64,000 bases of DNA from assembly GCF_964204645.1 (NCBI RefSeq), contig NC_134029.1:19796450-19860449 (forward strand), given 5' to 3'. The notes beneath the pieces are model-generated. The model did no database searches. It had not been told where the DNA came from and saw only the letters and a list, made by a program, of their open reading frames with translations. This DNA comes from Tubulanus polymorphus (Eukaryota; Nemertea; Palaeonemertea; Tubulaniformes; Tubulanidae). The position numbers were made by a program, and so were the translations under genes. This document shows positions 1 through 12,321 of the stretch, in pieces (the first letter of the stretch is position 1; each line of letters opens with the position of its first letter).

Positions 1-582
1 TGAATGTCCTTAAAAAAAAAAACACGACGCAATGGAAAACTGATTTCGCGTATGATAACGATTCACGCGTATGAATAGACATTCATAAAGAACTATAATA
101 TCGAAGGAAAACTAATCTGAGGAGTGATTACCCGTGGATTCGGCTTAATTCGACGAACTTTAGAATAAGTACACGTAATTACATTTCTTAGAATAATAGC
201 GTTCGCCCGGTCCGGTCGTACCGACTGATTACGCTTTTCGAAACGACTAACGCGCCATAAAAACGACGACGGTAGGTGAATCGATATCCGATAAAATATA
301 TAATTTACAGGTGTGATAGCCGAAGAACACGCTACGACGCCCGCCGCCGCGTATTGTCGTCGTTGAACTAAATAAATGCCCGAAGGCTTTCGGGATGATC
401 GATATATCGGCGTTACGATATATACACATGTACTGCATAGCGAAATAACAACCACACCTACCGACGTACGACCAATATATAAGTTTTCGAAAAAACCGTT
501 CGATAATGTAATACTAAATTCGGCGCACAGAAATTCGACGTTTGCATAGTTCGTACATGTTAAAATTGTATGTTAAAACGTG
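1..582. other. Spacer, no gene seen
   Basis: Open frames on the minus strand reach 120 codons, but they lack splice context or recognisable protein sequence. I see nothing else here. Confidence 0.5.
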
Positions 583-820
583 CAGGGTCCGATCTAAGCA
601 CTTGTCCGATTGCCCGGGACAAGTATATTCTCATTAGGGCAAGTAGGTTATCATTATCACTCGTCCACCGGGCTAGTGCATTTTTATGTCTCAAAGCTTT
701 TTTCCCAATCGATACAGCAGTTGGACTGAGTGTAGGGCAAGTAGATTTTTGATGGGGCAAGTAAAATTTCGGATATGCTTGTTACCAAGCGAGTAGCTTT
801 TATTCCTTAGATCGGACCTG
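583..820. repeat. Short inverted-repeat element (hAT-like MITE)
   Basis: The left end reads CAGGGTCCGATCTAAG and the right end CTTAGATCGGACCTG, which is the reverse complement apart from one extra G. The interior of about 205 bp carries several copies of a GGGCAAGTA-type motif. The CAGG...CCTG termini resemble hAT elements. The flanking 8-mers do not match, so no target-site duplication is visible. Confidence 0.6.
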
Positions 821-1236
821 ACATCGCGAAGGAAAGGAATTCGAACGCTAGCGGCGTCGTTGACGAACAATGACCGTCTTATCGATAATAACACAGAGCT
901 GCCAACTGTCGCTGATTTTCAGTCTATTTGTTACTATTTTACAACGAGAAATATGTAAGATGTTACTGAGGGTCTTACTGTTGATAACTGATTAATTTGA
1001 TTTTTCATTTTCTTTCATATTTCAATGAAAGGTTACTGAAAAAGATTCAATTCGTTACCGATAGCACTTTTCAGAGGTTGGCAGCCCTGATCACACGGGT
1101 GTAAACCGTCGAATTTTGAATAGAATCGGAGCATTATCAACAACGCGTCTTAACGAAAATGTCTAACATTCGCTATTCGCGATCACGAAGCCGAAAAATT
1201 TAAAATATCGCGACATAAGAAATTTAAACCTCGTTT

Positions 1237-1460
1237 CTCATTTCTGCTGTGCTTAAAAGTTGACCCGGCCGGCTGCCTATCTGCCCTGTACATAACTTTT
1301 CTTAAATCACGACCAAGCGAACCATGTTACAGTCCAGACACCTATAGTAATGAACTGATTACAAATTATGTTGTAGTTCACGAAAGTGACCCGGCTGATA
1401 AAGAGAGAAACAAGGTATCATTTTCTTTTAGCCTTAAAAATCGAATGTGGATTAAAAAAC
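1237..1460. repeat. Dispersed repeat, copy A
   Basis: This stretch, starting near TTGACCCGGCCGGCTGCCTA, is visibly similar to 38110-38390, with the same order of landmarks (GACCCGGC, ACCATGTTACAG-like centre, ATCATTTTCTTTTAGCCT-like end). It is an old interspersed repeat of unknown class. Confidence 0.5.
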
Positions 1461-4069
1461 AAACTTTAATATGTTGTATTTCTGGTCATTCCTTGATAAT
1501 GGCTTTTCGAGAAAAACCAAAAATTCTGATACTTGAAAAAAAGATTTCAACTTTGCAACATTTTAAGATTTTTCAGCTTCGTGATTGTGGGACTTACCTA
1601 TAACTCTTTATTCGCGACACATCGCTCAGTTAAACCTCGTCGAGCTTTTCACCGCAAAGCCCTTTCCAGTCGCAAGACTTATAAAACGTACGCTCATAAA
1701 AAAATAAGAATCTAACGACTCTGTCAATCTTCGAACAACAATCTATAGCACGCCAACCAAGTCGCATCGGAGCTAGATAGGGCCGAGATAGAGGCCGGAT
1801 ACCGAGAGTAACGATCATACGTACAAATCATGCAGTTATATGCGTAAAAAATTTCAACGAGAAGCTCAAATAAAACCGCTTCGAATCCAATAATACATTT
1901 AAATTCACTTGTAAAAAATATAGTTCGCGAATCGCGGAAAAATTTTCTTTACGATATACTTTTGAGAAACCAATTGCGAGATGGAATTCAATTGAATTTG
2001 TGTTTTTTTTTTTTAATATTATAATACCACACTGTGAAAATGCTGTGAATTGGCACCATCGACTTGTCAATACTTTTGAAAACAGACATCGACTAGCTAC
2101 TACACCGAAAAATAGGGCCTCGTTTTTGCGATGAAAAATTCATGGCAACATCAATACAGTAGAGACTCCTCTCTCGACTAGGCAAGAGTGCTCGTGTCGG
2201 GAACATAGTGAAACTACAATAATCGAGTTTTTCAGGATGGAGAGAACTCTCGAAATTAGTACTCTGTAAAAACTGCTTGAAGCTTAATCAAATATGATTG
2301 CGTAATCCCGTTTGTAAGTACAATTAACCTTGCGATCATTTGGGACCGACAAAAATCTTCCGACTTCGAATAAGTCAGATTTATAGCCTTTTTTCGAAAA
2401 TGAATATCTGAAAAAGATCAAATCAATATCTATGACAAATGATTTAAAAGCAAATATTTCAGGGTTATTTTTCTATTCTAATACACTGACCAAAACTAAA
2501 ATAACGATATAGTGTATCGTCGATATCAAGCCAGGAACAGAGGTCGGAACTGGGAACAAATCAAACTTCAATGGGAAGAAAATTGCCCTCTGGCTTTCGG
2601 CCTGTGATTTTAACTGATTTTCTTCTAATTTTGGGACCAAGAAAAGAAGTGCCACATGAGGAGATGAGTTTCCGACTTTGGAATGGAAATTTCTTTAAAA
2701 AAGATAAGGAAAAATCAGGACCATCGATATTCATCCGACTTTTGCCGATCCGACTGACGCAAGGTTTACTGTAATATCAATTGATAATCAATATTCTACA
2801 TATGTTTAAGTACACGCAGTTGAGTCTGTACGGGTAAAATCCAAATCAGACTTTGCACATCATCATCATAATCCACGGACTCATAAACGTGATTTGGAGA
2901 AAAAAACTTAGTCCTATGCGTTAAGCATCATACGCACAACCGAAAACAGAATTTCTGATACAACAGATAAATGCTAAAATAAAATATCTATGGCCTTTTG
3001 TGTAACAATCACAAAATCTACATGACAAAGACTGAAAAAAAATAAAACAGCTAAATATGAAAAATGTCGCAGTAACAAGTGATATGTTTTTCGTTTAACG
3101 GTAAATAGTCATAAAAAAACGCAATCGAAAACTCTTAAACCTTACACAACGCCAAATCCACAAAAAAACACCAGTCAAGTTTGCAGAAATAAACAACAAC
3201 ATAACGTTACGTGGATACGTACGATAAAATCTCAAACAAAAAATCTCTGATAGAAAAAAAAAAATGAAAACTAAACAATATTCTGCACCACGAATTATGC
3301 AAACTTTAGACTAAAAATACAATCAAAATATACGTAACATAGATTAGAAATCAGGTCAATCATCAATATGGACATCAATAACAATAAGAATGTACATCAA
3401 TAACAATTAAAAAACGTAAATGTGACTTGCTATGTAAATGCAAATCTAGTCTTATCGACTGATTTGATGCTCCTCAAAGCTTGCATACAGGAAAGTTCAA
3501 CACCGTCCATTCGACTCTTTTTCAACTTTTTTTTTTACAGCAAATTTGCCAGATTCAGCGCAAATTTAACGTTTGAAACGACGTCATGTTTTTCTTGGTC
3601 CCAACAGAGACGTAAATAAATGACATTTGCTGTATGTGAAAAAATGCAGCTAAGTATGGTATTTTTTGCTGTATGTGAAAAAAATGCAGCTAAGTACGGT
3701 ATTTTTGTGTTCATGAACTGAACTGCAAATTCAACCTGGTCATAGACAGAAAAATTTATGTAGGTATCAGTCTGCTGCCTCAACCAACGAGCCCACTCGG
3801 ATATTTTATACTTTATTACCGAGCAATCCGTGAAAATGCTCTCCCGCCAAATTTGGATCGGTGAAATGATGGAACAGACATCATCCCGGACATTTTTTTT
3901 TGAAAATGAAAACGATCTAATGGACTAAAAAACACCAGATATCAGTAATTTAATGACTACCGGTACATTTCCAAAACGGGCGACACACTTCTAAGGCCAA
4001 TAGTTCGAGGCTGACCTCTGATACCTGCATTGGACTCGTCATTTTAGAGTCCATGGTTTGATTCGCAAT
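1461..4069. other. Spacer, no gene seen
   Basis: AT-rich sequence with only short chance open frames. A small tandem duplication at 3626-3707 is listed separately. Confidence 0.5.
3626..3707. repeat. Two-copy tandem repeat, about 39 bp unit
   Basis: The unit beginning TTTGCTGTATGTGAAAAAA and ending AAGTAYGGTATTTTT occurs twice back to back, the second copy with one extra A and one T/C change. Confidence 0.75.
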
Positions 4070-4317
4070 CAGAGGCGGATCCAGGAATTTCGTTAGAGGG
4101 CTCACGCTTATTGAAACGGTCAAAAACGTTTAGAATTCAGCTTTCTGAGACGCATTGTGAGGTCGATGAGAGGCTGTAATCGGCTGAAGTTTCTACCGTC
4201 GGTCCCTAGGCTTATACAATAAGTACATTCTATACACCTCTCACCCTGGAAAGGTAGATCCCGATTTTTTCTGAAGGGTTCGCCGGCAACTACCGAAACC
4301 CCCTGGATCCGCCCTTG
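4070..4317. repeat. Inverted-repeat element with GGCGGATCCAGG termini
   Basis: The left end is CAGAGGCGGATCCAGGA and the right end CCCCCTGGATCCGCCCTTG, inverted copies of each other. The same terminal motif recurs at 6412-6425 and, diverged, at 25537-25703, so this is a family of non-autonomous DNA transposons. Confidence 0.6.
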
Positions 4318-4331
4318 TATTATGATATGCT

Positions 4332-4513
4332 ACAGTCAAACCCGCTTAATCGGGATCGGCTTAATCCGGATTTTGGTCCAATCCAGACAATATCTTCGCC
4401 CATTTGTTCATAACCGGTAATATACAAGAAAACGACTTCTAATCCAGATTTCCCGTAAACCGGATGAACTTGTTGGTCCCGAATGATCCGAATTAAGCGA
4501 GTTCTACCGCGCT
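4332..4513. repeat. Tigger/pogo-like MITE
   Basis: The left end reads ACAGTCAAACCCGCTTAATC and the right end, on the other strand, GCGGTAGAACTCGCTTAATT. Ends of the type CAGTxAAACC..CGCTTAA with TA next to them are typical of pogo/Tigger elements (known family). The 180 bp interior has no coding capacity. Confidence 0.65.
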
Positions 4514-5289
4514 AATAATAATACGGAGGGAATATCGCGCGTTAAAACATAATTCACCATAAGTATCATCGAAAATACCGTATAGGTAAGTAGTATCGAA
4601 TAATAACATCATATACCGGTTCTAACAGGAGTGATGCAAATCGATAGTTTCAGAGAGAGAGAGAGCGACCCCACCCATATTGCATATTCATCATACCACA
4701 GATAACTAGCACCTACGCGATAACACAGTTTTTCCACGAAACGAGAACGCGTCGAAGTAAATCCTTCTCGAGATTGTTTTCGCGCGCTATAAATCGCACG
4801 GCCGCGAACAAACGCTTCGGTTAAAAGACTATTTTCGGCGTCGCAATTACCGATTTAAGCGTTCGATGAAGTTTTGATGAAGTTTCGCCTTCTTTTTTTT
4901 TCTAATTTTCTATTTGATTACGAAACAAGCTAAACAGATGAGGAATTCAGCTGGCAGTCGATGCGATACACGCCGACTGGCAATGACGGATATTTGTTAG
5001 CGTAATAAAAATAACACGAAGGATCGATTAACAATTAGATTCGAAGCCAAAAATTCATTAAGACTTTCGTTCGTAAATTCTTCGGTAACTCGGTAAATTC
5101 CTCGGAAGATAACTCGTGCGAGATGTCTAAAAAGAGGAAAATTCATTTCACGGGCAATCCGAAGATTTTAATGAATCGGCCAGAAAGTCTCGATAACGTA
5201 ACGAGGGATATGTGAAAAATGCCACGTTAAAACGAAAATGATTTCTAAAGTTATCTATCATGAAACTGCGTATGTACACGAGGTTCCGT
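4514..5289. other. Spacer, no gene seen
   Basis: Contains a short (GA)n run near 4652. Nothing else can be supported. Confidence 0.5.
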
Positions 5290-5692
5290 CACAGGGTCCC
5301 TACAGACTATGAGCAATTAGCTAAATAAGATTTTTAGGTTTAGATAATTGCTCGTAGCTACAGATCAGTCATTGCAGAACTCAAGGAGTTATCAACGAGA
5401 AAATTTCAAATTTCGAGGAGTGTCAGCATCACTTTCATATCCCAATTACTGTAGACTCCGCCTAAATCAGTACGGTTTTATCTCGGTAAACCATTTAATT
5501 CGGTGGAATCTGTTTGTATAATAACTAGGCCTAAAACCAAAAATTTTCTGATTGCCAATTTCTCAAAATTAAAGGAGCTTTCAAGGACTTTTGGGCCGTT
5601 TGCTCCAATTCAAGGATATCCAAGGACCTTGAAAAACATTTTTGGTTTAGAAGGAGTTTTCTAGGAATCAAGGAGTCGCAGGGACCCTACAG
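5290..5692. repeat. Inverted-repeat element, family shared with 19663-19890
   Basis: The left end CAGGGTCCCTACAGACT and the right end GCAGGGACCCTAC are inverted copies. The interior, for example the stretch around 5470-5520 with CGGTAAACCATTTAATTCGG, matches the reverse complement of 19663-19890. Confidence 0.6.
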
Positions 5693-6601
5693 CAGACGAT
5701 GGCAAAAGCGCGAACGTCACAGTTTCACCTTAATAGGCTGTTGAAATCGGTTTTGTTTTTTTTCTTTTCTAATTTGGCGCGTGGGATTTTCCCACATGCC
5801 GATGTTTACTCGACTTTCATTCATTTTTGACGATACAAGTCTTCATGAATTTCTGATTTAACCCTTTTGGTGCCGGGACAAATTCTCGGTCGTTCGTCAT
5901 TTTAGTGCCAGGAGATTCGGACATTCTATTATCGATGTATGAGTGTTAAGTGAGAATTAGACAAAGCTACACTTCATTAATACGTGAATTGTTTACGCAT
6001 TATCGAAAATATCGCCGTAAAATCCTCGGAAGTTATGGCAGCGCCCACGGGCCTCTCGAGAACCATTTTCGACGAACCACCCGGCACTAAAAGGTTAAAC
6101 GGCGGACATACTATAGCAGCGATCACACAGAGACGATTTGGCCCGGATCAGACCCAGAATCAAATTTGGCCCGAGCCTAATAAGAGAGCGCGTAAACCAC
6201 TGACTCAGGCCGGTGGATTTGACTATATTCCTCAAAATTGTTGCTCAATTATCTGCCGGTGATGAAGCTCGTTAAAGGGGGTTAGGGGTTCCCCCGCAAG
6301 AAAAATTTGAAAAATGGCTCATTTTCCTAGACTCGTTAGAATAAGTACCGGTACTTCTAGAAAATAAATTATTCACATTTTTCTCACTATATTACAGGGA
6401 ATATAGCTTGGATCCGCCCCTGCTCACTCGATACTTAACAATGCTCAAACAAAGTCAAGTGAGTAACTTTCGGAGCCAGCTGCTATTCGCATGCAATGAT
6501 TTGACCCGCGCTAAAATTTTGCTCGGGCCTGGTCCGATGATTTTTGTTCGGGGCCAAAACGACCGCACGATCTCGCGTATTACGACTAACAAACACCGAC
6601 A
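5693..6601. other. Spacer with a truncated repeat
   Basis: A plus-strand frame at 5984-6262 and one at 6408-6728 have no recognisable product. The sequence near 6245-6425 ends in TGGATCCGCCCCTG and looks like a truncated member of the 4070-4317 family. Confidence 0.4.
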
Positions 6602-9600
6602 TTATTCGCATCGCTCGATCAGTTTATATGCCACCTCCGATTTGATTTTCTGCGAAACGAAACCGATCCGACTGGCGCCGGTGACGAACACAATACTGCA
6701 ACCGAGGCGGTTCAACTCGTCGAGATAATAATCGCGATCGACCGCGTCGCCGTCGTCGTCGTCGTCCTGTAGGTGGCGTTGTTTATCGCAGTCGGAATCG
6801 TCGACGATCAGCAACACGTTGTCCTGTTGCAGGTACTGCTCGACGAACGTTCGCAGCACGTTGTCGTTGGAGACGACGCGGTCGCAGTTCGTCAACTTCG
6901 ACACGACGCAGTCGGCGATGGTCGCGTTCGCGGCGACGATGTCATTCGTGCGCACGACGAACGCGAGCGTGAAGTCCGACGCAAAGCGCTGGCAGTGGTC
7001 GGTGTCGTCGTACTCGAACGCGTGGTTCAACAGGCCGCCGTTGCTGACGCGCGTCATACCGCACACCCACTGGTGCAGCAGGAAGTGCGTGAACACCTTG
7101 GCGAACAGGTCGCACTCACTGCGCACGGCTATGCGGCCGCTTCGACCGACGCCGTGGAAAACGTCCTCGGGACACACTTCCCTCGACCTGAAATACGATT
7201 AGAAAACAAAATCACGGATTGAGATTTCGGAAAAATGAAAAGAAATTTAACATAAAATTGGCGTTTGTGATTAATTCTTCAATACCGGTTATTTTCTAGC
7301 TTTAACGGGGGTTTACAGCAGACCCCACTAAATTTTGCTCATCAGAGGCCAGTTGCCTAGTCGTCGCTTATACTTAAGACCCATCTAAGACCAACTTAGT
7401 TATATAGCCAAATAACAACTTAAGACCGGTCTTAAGATTCAAGGCTAGTGATAGTGCAACTGGGCCCTGAGACTGATGGAATTAATCTGGTTAATGAAAA
7501 ATCCGGATTAATAAACGTACATCATATTTAAAGCATAACTCAGGTCGACTAAGATCCGATCTGATAGTCAGATCATAAGCGGTCAAGTCTGCGATCTTTT
7601 AGTCGGGAACCTATTCGACATGAGTTTACTTACGACCGCGACGGATTCATCGCACACCGATCATAAGCCGGATCGTAATCACCTTAACATTGTAATCGAT
7701 CTTAAAGATCTTAAGTCAAGAAAGGTTTATTGCATTATTGAAATGATAAGAATTAGCAATGGACATAAACAAACAAGCTGATTAATTCATTGCTAGAAAC
7801 ACTGACTTAAATCAGTACCAAAAATTAAGGTATGCCTTTATAATCGTTGTAAGTTTATTAATTGACAATAACTAACACATCATTCATAATAAAAGTGAAC
7901 AGCTTTTTAATAAATCAAATTGGTCGATTTGAGATGGACGGATTAAGTGATTGCTGACATGTAGCAGGGTTGATTTAACAAGAACATTTTTTGAGATACA
8001 TAATGCCTTTTTCAATTACTTGGAGTATAGAGTTTGCGAAGAAATAATGGGAGGGTGAAGTGAAAAAATTAATAAAAGAAAAAAAAATGTTCTTAGTAAC
8101 ATAAAAAATTTGATGATTTAAAAAAATTGATTTATTTTTATTCAAAAATTGTGAGGAAGACACAAAAGGAGGCCTAAATTTTCTTTTTTGATTGGTTTTT
8201 TTGTTGCAGAATTTAGGGAGGCGGATCCATACTCCAAGTTATTAAATAAAAGCCACAAAATAATCAGTGAAAACACAAACGCTCTAAAAACTTCTATGAG
8301 AAGATTTCAAACAAAAAATTCAAAACTTTCATATAACATAAACTGATGAAAAATCTAAAAGGAAAAAGCAAGCAGCGAACAGTGAACGAACTAAGTAACT
8401 ACACCAAGCGTATGTACAAATAATTCTTACTGGACCACTAGTTGACTGCCACCAATTCTCTGCGAAGGGCCGAGAATTGTTAGGATGCGAACTAACGACA
8501 TTGGTTTTCGCATGAGCAAGTCCTCGAACGAATCGACGCGAGCCATCACAGTTAAACTGCGTATCGACGACTCGAATTGCTGGAGAAGTTTGTTCCGTAC
8601 GTGAACCAGGGCTCCTTCAAACAGAAGATCATAAGAAAATGCTAATCCGATTACGTATCTATAGGAAGGTGACGTTGTTGTCGGACTAAGCGCCGGGATT
8701 TCAGGGCCCGCGGTTTCACGAGCGGGGATTGAGCCCCTTATTCGGGTTATTGGCTCATTCGAATTAAGACTTTAAGGTTAATTTTTGATGGGCATTAATT
8801 TCAATTCGGATTAATAACCCGAAAATCTAATCCTACCACGGAGCAGGGTTAAATCGGCTTATTCGTATTAGTTACTACGAAAATGAGACTCGAATGCAAA
8901 CAACATGACAAGCCTTTTAGAATTAAGCCAAGGATTAAGCCAATTTAATTCGAGTTATCCCCTAATTCGAATTATAAGTTAACCCGCGTATTCATGAAAC
9001 CGGGCCCAGCGGTGCTACGTTGTTACATCACTCGCGCTAAGGATGCACTACGTGTGAAATGAAGGAATTCAACTCAAAATAGATGGACCTACCCGAATTG
9101 GTCGATTACCTAACCATCGCGGTATAACGGGGAACCCGCAACACCAGCTATCCCACTAGATGGCGTGACAAGCAGTAGGTCATCCGTTGTCGAAACAAGT
9201 TCATATTTAGTGAACTTTAAACTGGATTTTTCGATTCCCTAATCCAAATAGGCCTATTATCACAGCACCGACCAAATAAACAATACTTTCATTCGTCTAC
9301 TCGGATATTGGTATAGTTTTTCATGAATAATCGATTCATTTAGGAGAAAAATTCATTCGGATTTAATTGAAATCTAGAAGAAATCGAGTGCGGACGACCA
9401 ACTATCATCTACTAGTAACTTCTTGCAGATACTCGTTCGCCGTATGTTGAATCCTCAATACCACAGTAGCGCTGCGGGTAACCCATTAGCCCATGTATAT
9501 AACAAGCTCTACAGGACTAAAAAACGTCGGTATGTAGGCCTAACGGTACGTAAAAAATAGTTGGTTACTCAGGAATGCGTGCATACTCTATGAATGACTC

Positions 9601-11270
9601 TAGGGGCAAAATCCGATGGTTTTAAGGGAAACTAACTAGAAGTTCAAGCGCGTATTTTGGCAGTGCTTTGACAGGAAAAATATCCATCACGAGAATTTTC
9701 AATGATACTATGCCATTGTTTTACAGAAGGTGGGACCCTTAACAATACAAAGTGGCATCTACATACGTGTAAATTATAAAATACAAAAATAAATTTTGCC
9801 CCCTCATGTAGTAAGCGCCCATAATTTAAAGGGGTACTAAGTTTAAAGGATCCACCCCGTGCCCCTAGTCTATAGGCAACTCATTAACACTAGGGATTAA
9901 ACAACATTATCAAACTTACCGGAAGTATCGGCCAGTTCTAAGAAGCCCGTTTCTGATATCGTACTATCCTCGTCCCTCATAATCAGTCCGTGCGGCCCGT
10001 GGGCGTTGGCCGCTATCACATGCGTCAGGATCGCGCCTTCGAACTTCACGTTGCTGCCGAAGTGCACGTGCTCCATGTTGCAGAACGTCAAATTGGCGTT
10101 CGAGAAATCACAGTTGGACATCGACAAGCCGGCGAAGTCGGCGTGCGTCAGGTTCGTGCCGCGAAACGACACGCGCGTCAACTTCTCGGCCATGTGGCTC
10201 ATGACGATGCGCGAGAAGTCGCACTTGGAAAAGTCGGCGTAGTCGAGATAGAGCTGTCCGATCATCAGCTGCGTAGGCCGGTAGACGACCTTCATGTCGC
10301 CCTTGAACCCGTGGCTGACGCGCACGAAGTCGGTGAACGACTTCTGAAAGTCGTTGTTCGGGCCGTGGTGGTTGTTGTTGATGTACGACAGCAGGTCGTA
10401 CGAGTCGATGAATATGTGGTACGGCCGGTAGAGCTGGTGCACGTTCTGGAAACTGAACGGTATCTCGGCGTTCACGCGGTGGTGATACGTCGCCTGGTCC
10501 TGAAAGATCAACTCGAAACACCGACGCCGGTCGTTCCAGTCGTACATCGGGTTGCGAAACCCGTACTTGTGCGGCTTGCACGCGTGCCCGTATGGGCTGA
10601 AACACTGGTAGAACTTGTACTTCGTCTCCTCGGACGAGCCGGGCTCCTCGAGCCGCAAACCGGGGCACTTGAATATCTTCGAAACGTTCCACGACGTCGT
10701 TTTCAAGCGCGTCGACACGTATTTCTTTTTGACGCGCGCGTTCGCCTCCATCACCGCGTGGAACATGTCGTTGCGACAGAAGTTGACGTCCGGTTTTTTC
10801 AGCGAGTTGAACATGCAGTCGACGACGTACTCGGCGAGCGTGTCGACGTCCGAGACGTTCGCGATCATCACCACCTGGTACTCGTAAACGATCGCCAGCT
10901 CGGTGGCGACCTCTTGTATGACACTTTTCAAGTCGCGCATGCCGATACGCGACAGCTTCGACTTCGCCGTCTGCTTACGCGGCATCGGCGGGCTGCCGCT
11001 TTCGGACTGCGTTCCGGATTGCGGCGGCGCATACGACGCCGGCGCCGACGCAGGCCGGCCGCGGAGGCTGTTCGATTTTTTCAGTCGGTTGCGCGCGCTG
11101 CCGATTCCGATGCGGTTGCGCGTCGGCGGGAAATCGAGGATGCTGATTTTTGTCGCGTTGATCAGCGAGGAATACTTGGTGAAGAAGAATCTAATTATCG
11201 CGTCGTGGAAGAGATCTTTACGATCCTTCACTTCATCCAGGGTCGGATGTCTGGAAGCTTCAGTTGCCAT
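6602..11270 (-). CDS. Pentapeptide-repeat protein with degenerate NTPase-like C-terminal region (715 aa)
   Basis: Exons on the minus strand: 11270-9920, 8641-8431, 7187-6602. The splice phases agree (phase 1 then phase 2), with donors GTAAGT and GTAAGA. I do not recognise a named homologue. Residues 341-420 carry A/C-D/N-F-S/x-x pentapeptide repeats, expected to form a right-handed quadrilateral beta-helix. A basic, Pro/Ser/Gly-rich linker lies near residues 65-110. From about residue 520 the order of motifs recalls STAND/NACHT ATPases: GVGRSGRI at 533-540 sits where a Walker A would be but lacks the Lys, VLLIVDDSD at 645-653 resembles Walker B, and SIVFVTGAS near 685 resembles a sensor strand. 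An aspartate run lies between the last two. The ATPase reading is inference from motif order; the exon model is well supported. The middle exon has a second possible acceptor nearby, but only the chosen one keeps frame. Confidence 0.72.
7345..7468. repeat. Foldback MITE in intron 2 of the pentapeptide gene
   Basis: The left end CAGAGGCCAGTTGCCTAGTC and, on the other strand, the right end CAGGGCCCAGTTGCACTATC are inverted copies. The arms continue inward with CTTAAGACC motifs. Confidence 0.55.
9129..9484. repeat. MITE with GGGGTACCCGCA-type termini, copy 1
   Basis: The left end GGGGAACCCGCA and right end TGCGGGTAACCC are imperfect inverted repeats. The whole 356 bp matches, in reverse orientation, the element at 41192-41522. 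It sits in intron 1 of the pentapeptide gene. Confidence 0.7.
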
Positions 11271-12169
11271 GACGACTCGAGTAACGAAGGCTGCAAGTTG
11301 ACATAGAAAAAAAATGTTACAAAAAATTACGTTATAATGAAACTACCAGGTAAATAGAAAACCGTATCGTTGTGAAAAGCCATCTCGGCTTTTGATTTTG
11401 TGCATCGACTGCAATGCAAGGGCTAAATTATGACATTGAGATTTTACAGGAGTCCAACATCCTCTTACAAACCAACTTTCTGATGTTACGTAAAGGGGAA
11501 GGTGCAGGGGGTGCATATCCCCCTTAAAAATGTAAATTTGCCCTGATATTTCATGGAAAATGAGAAATATTCAACTGACACCCAAAAAAGTTTAAATTCA
11601 TATGTGCGCCTTGCCCTCTTTATTTCCATCAAAAATGAGTGAATAATATTCGAATAATATCATTACGGAGCAACGAAGAACATATCGAAATATAAACAGA
11701 ACTACTGTTCAATAATTTCTCACTTATACTATAAACAAATTAAGAATTTGATTAATCGAAACATCACAATGAAAACTTGTCATACAAAATCAACGGTATC
11801 TAAGAATAGGTGTGACATGAGTTTGTTCCGATAGATGTGAAAATTCAAAGATTCAAAAAGGGTCTAATTTTGTGAATTTACCTTTTTCCTATACCTACCG
11901 AATAACAGAAACCCTTCGGAATTATCACTTCTATTAAACTTTTATCAGACTTTGCTTACACCGTATTCACACACAGTTTACAAAGAATATCAAACCCTTC
12001 AAACTGTTTACAGTATTGTTCTTATCAATTCAGGGAATTACCGTATTTCAAGTTTCAATTTGATTATCATAGAAATGAACCATTTTCATTAATGCGGTAC
12101 CAAATACGAAATATACGATCTAATACAATTCATAATAATAGCCTATAGGCCTCAGAAAAAGCAACCGGT

Positions 12170-12212
12170 TAGAATTTAGAAATTTAGAATTTAGAAATTT
12201 AGAATTTAGAAA
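12170..12212. repeat. Tandem repeat of a 15-bp unit
   Basis: The unit AGAATTTAGAAATTT is present about three times in a row. Confidence 0.75.
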
Positions 12213-12272
12213 TTCAAGCTGATATCAGTAGTGCTATACAGGCGTAATGCATTGGTTGTTCAAGGCTTAATT

Positions 12273-12321
12273 GATATCAAAAATACATAAAGAGGACTCT
12301 TTATGTATTTTTGTCGATATG
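12273..12321. repeat. Near-perfect palindrome
   Basis: The arm AAAAATACATAAAGAG is followed after GA by its exact complement, and ATATC/GATAT extends the outer stem. Confidence 0.75.

Noticed and set aside
4640-4900. Core promoter of a gene near 4900
   Set aside because: CTATAAATCG near 4789 resembles a TATA box, but no coding exon follows in either direction that I can support.
9990-11306. 438-codon plus-strand frame opposite the pentapeptide gene
   Set aside because: It is the antisense shadow of a GC-rich exon: Arg/Val/His-rich, no family, no splice logic.
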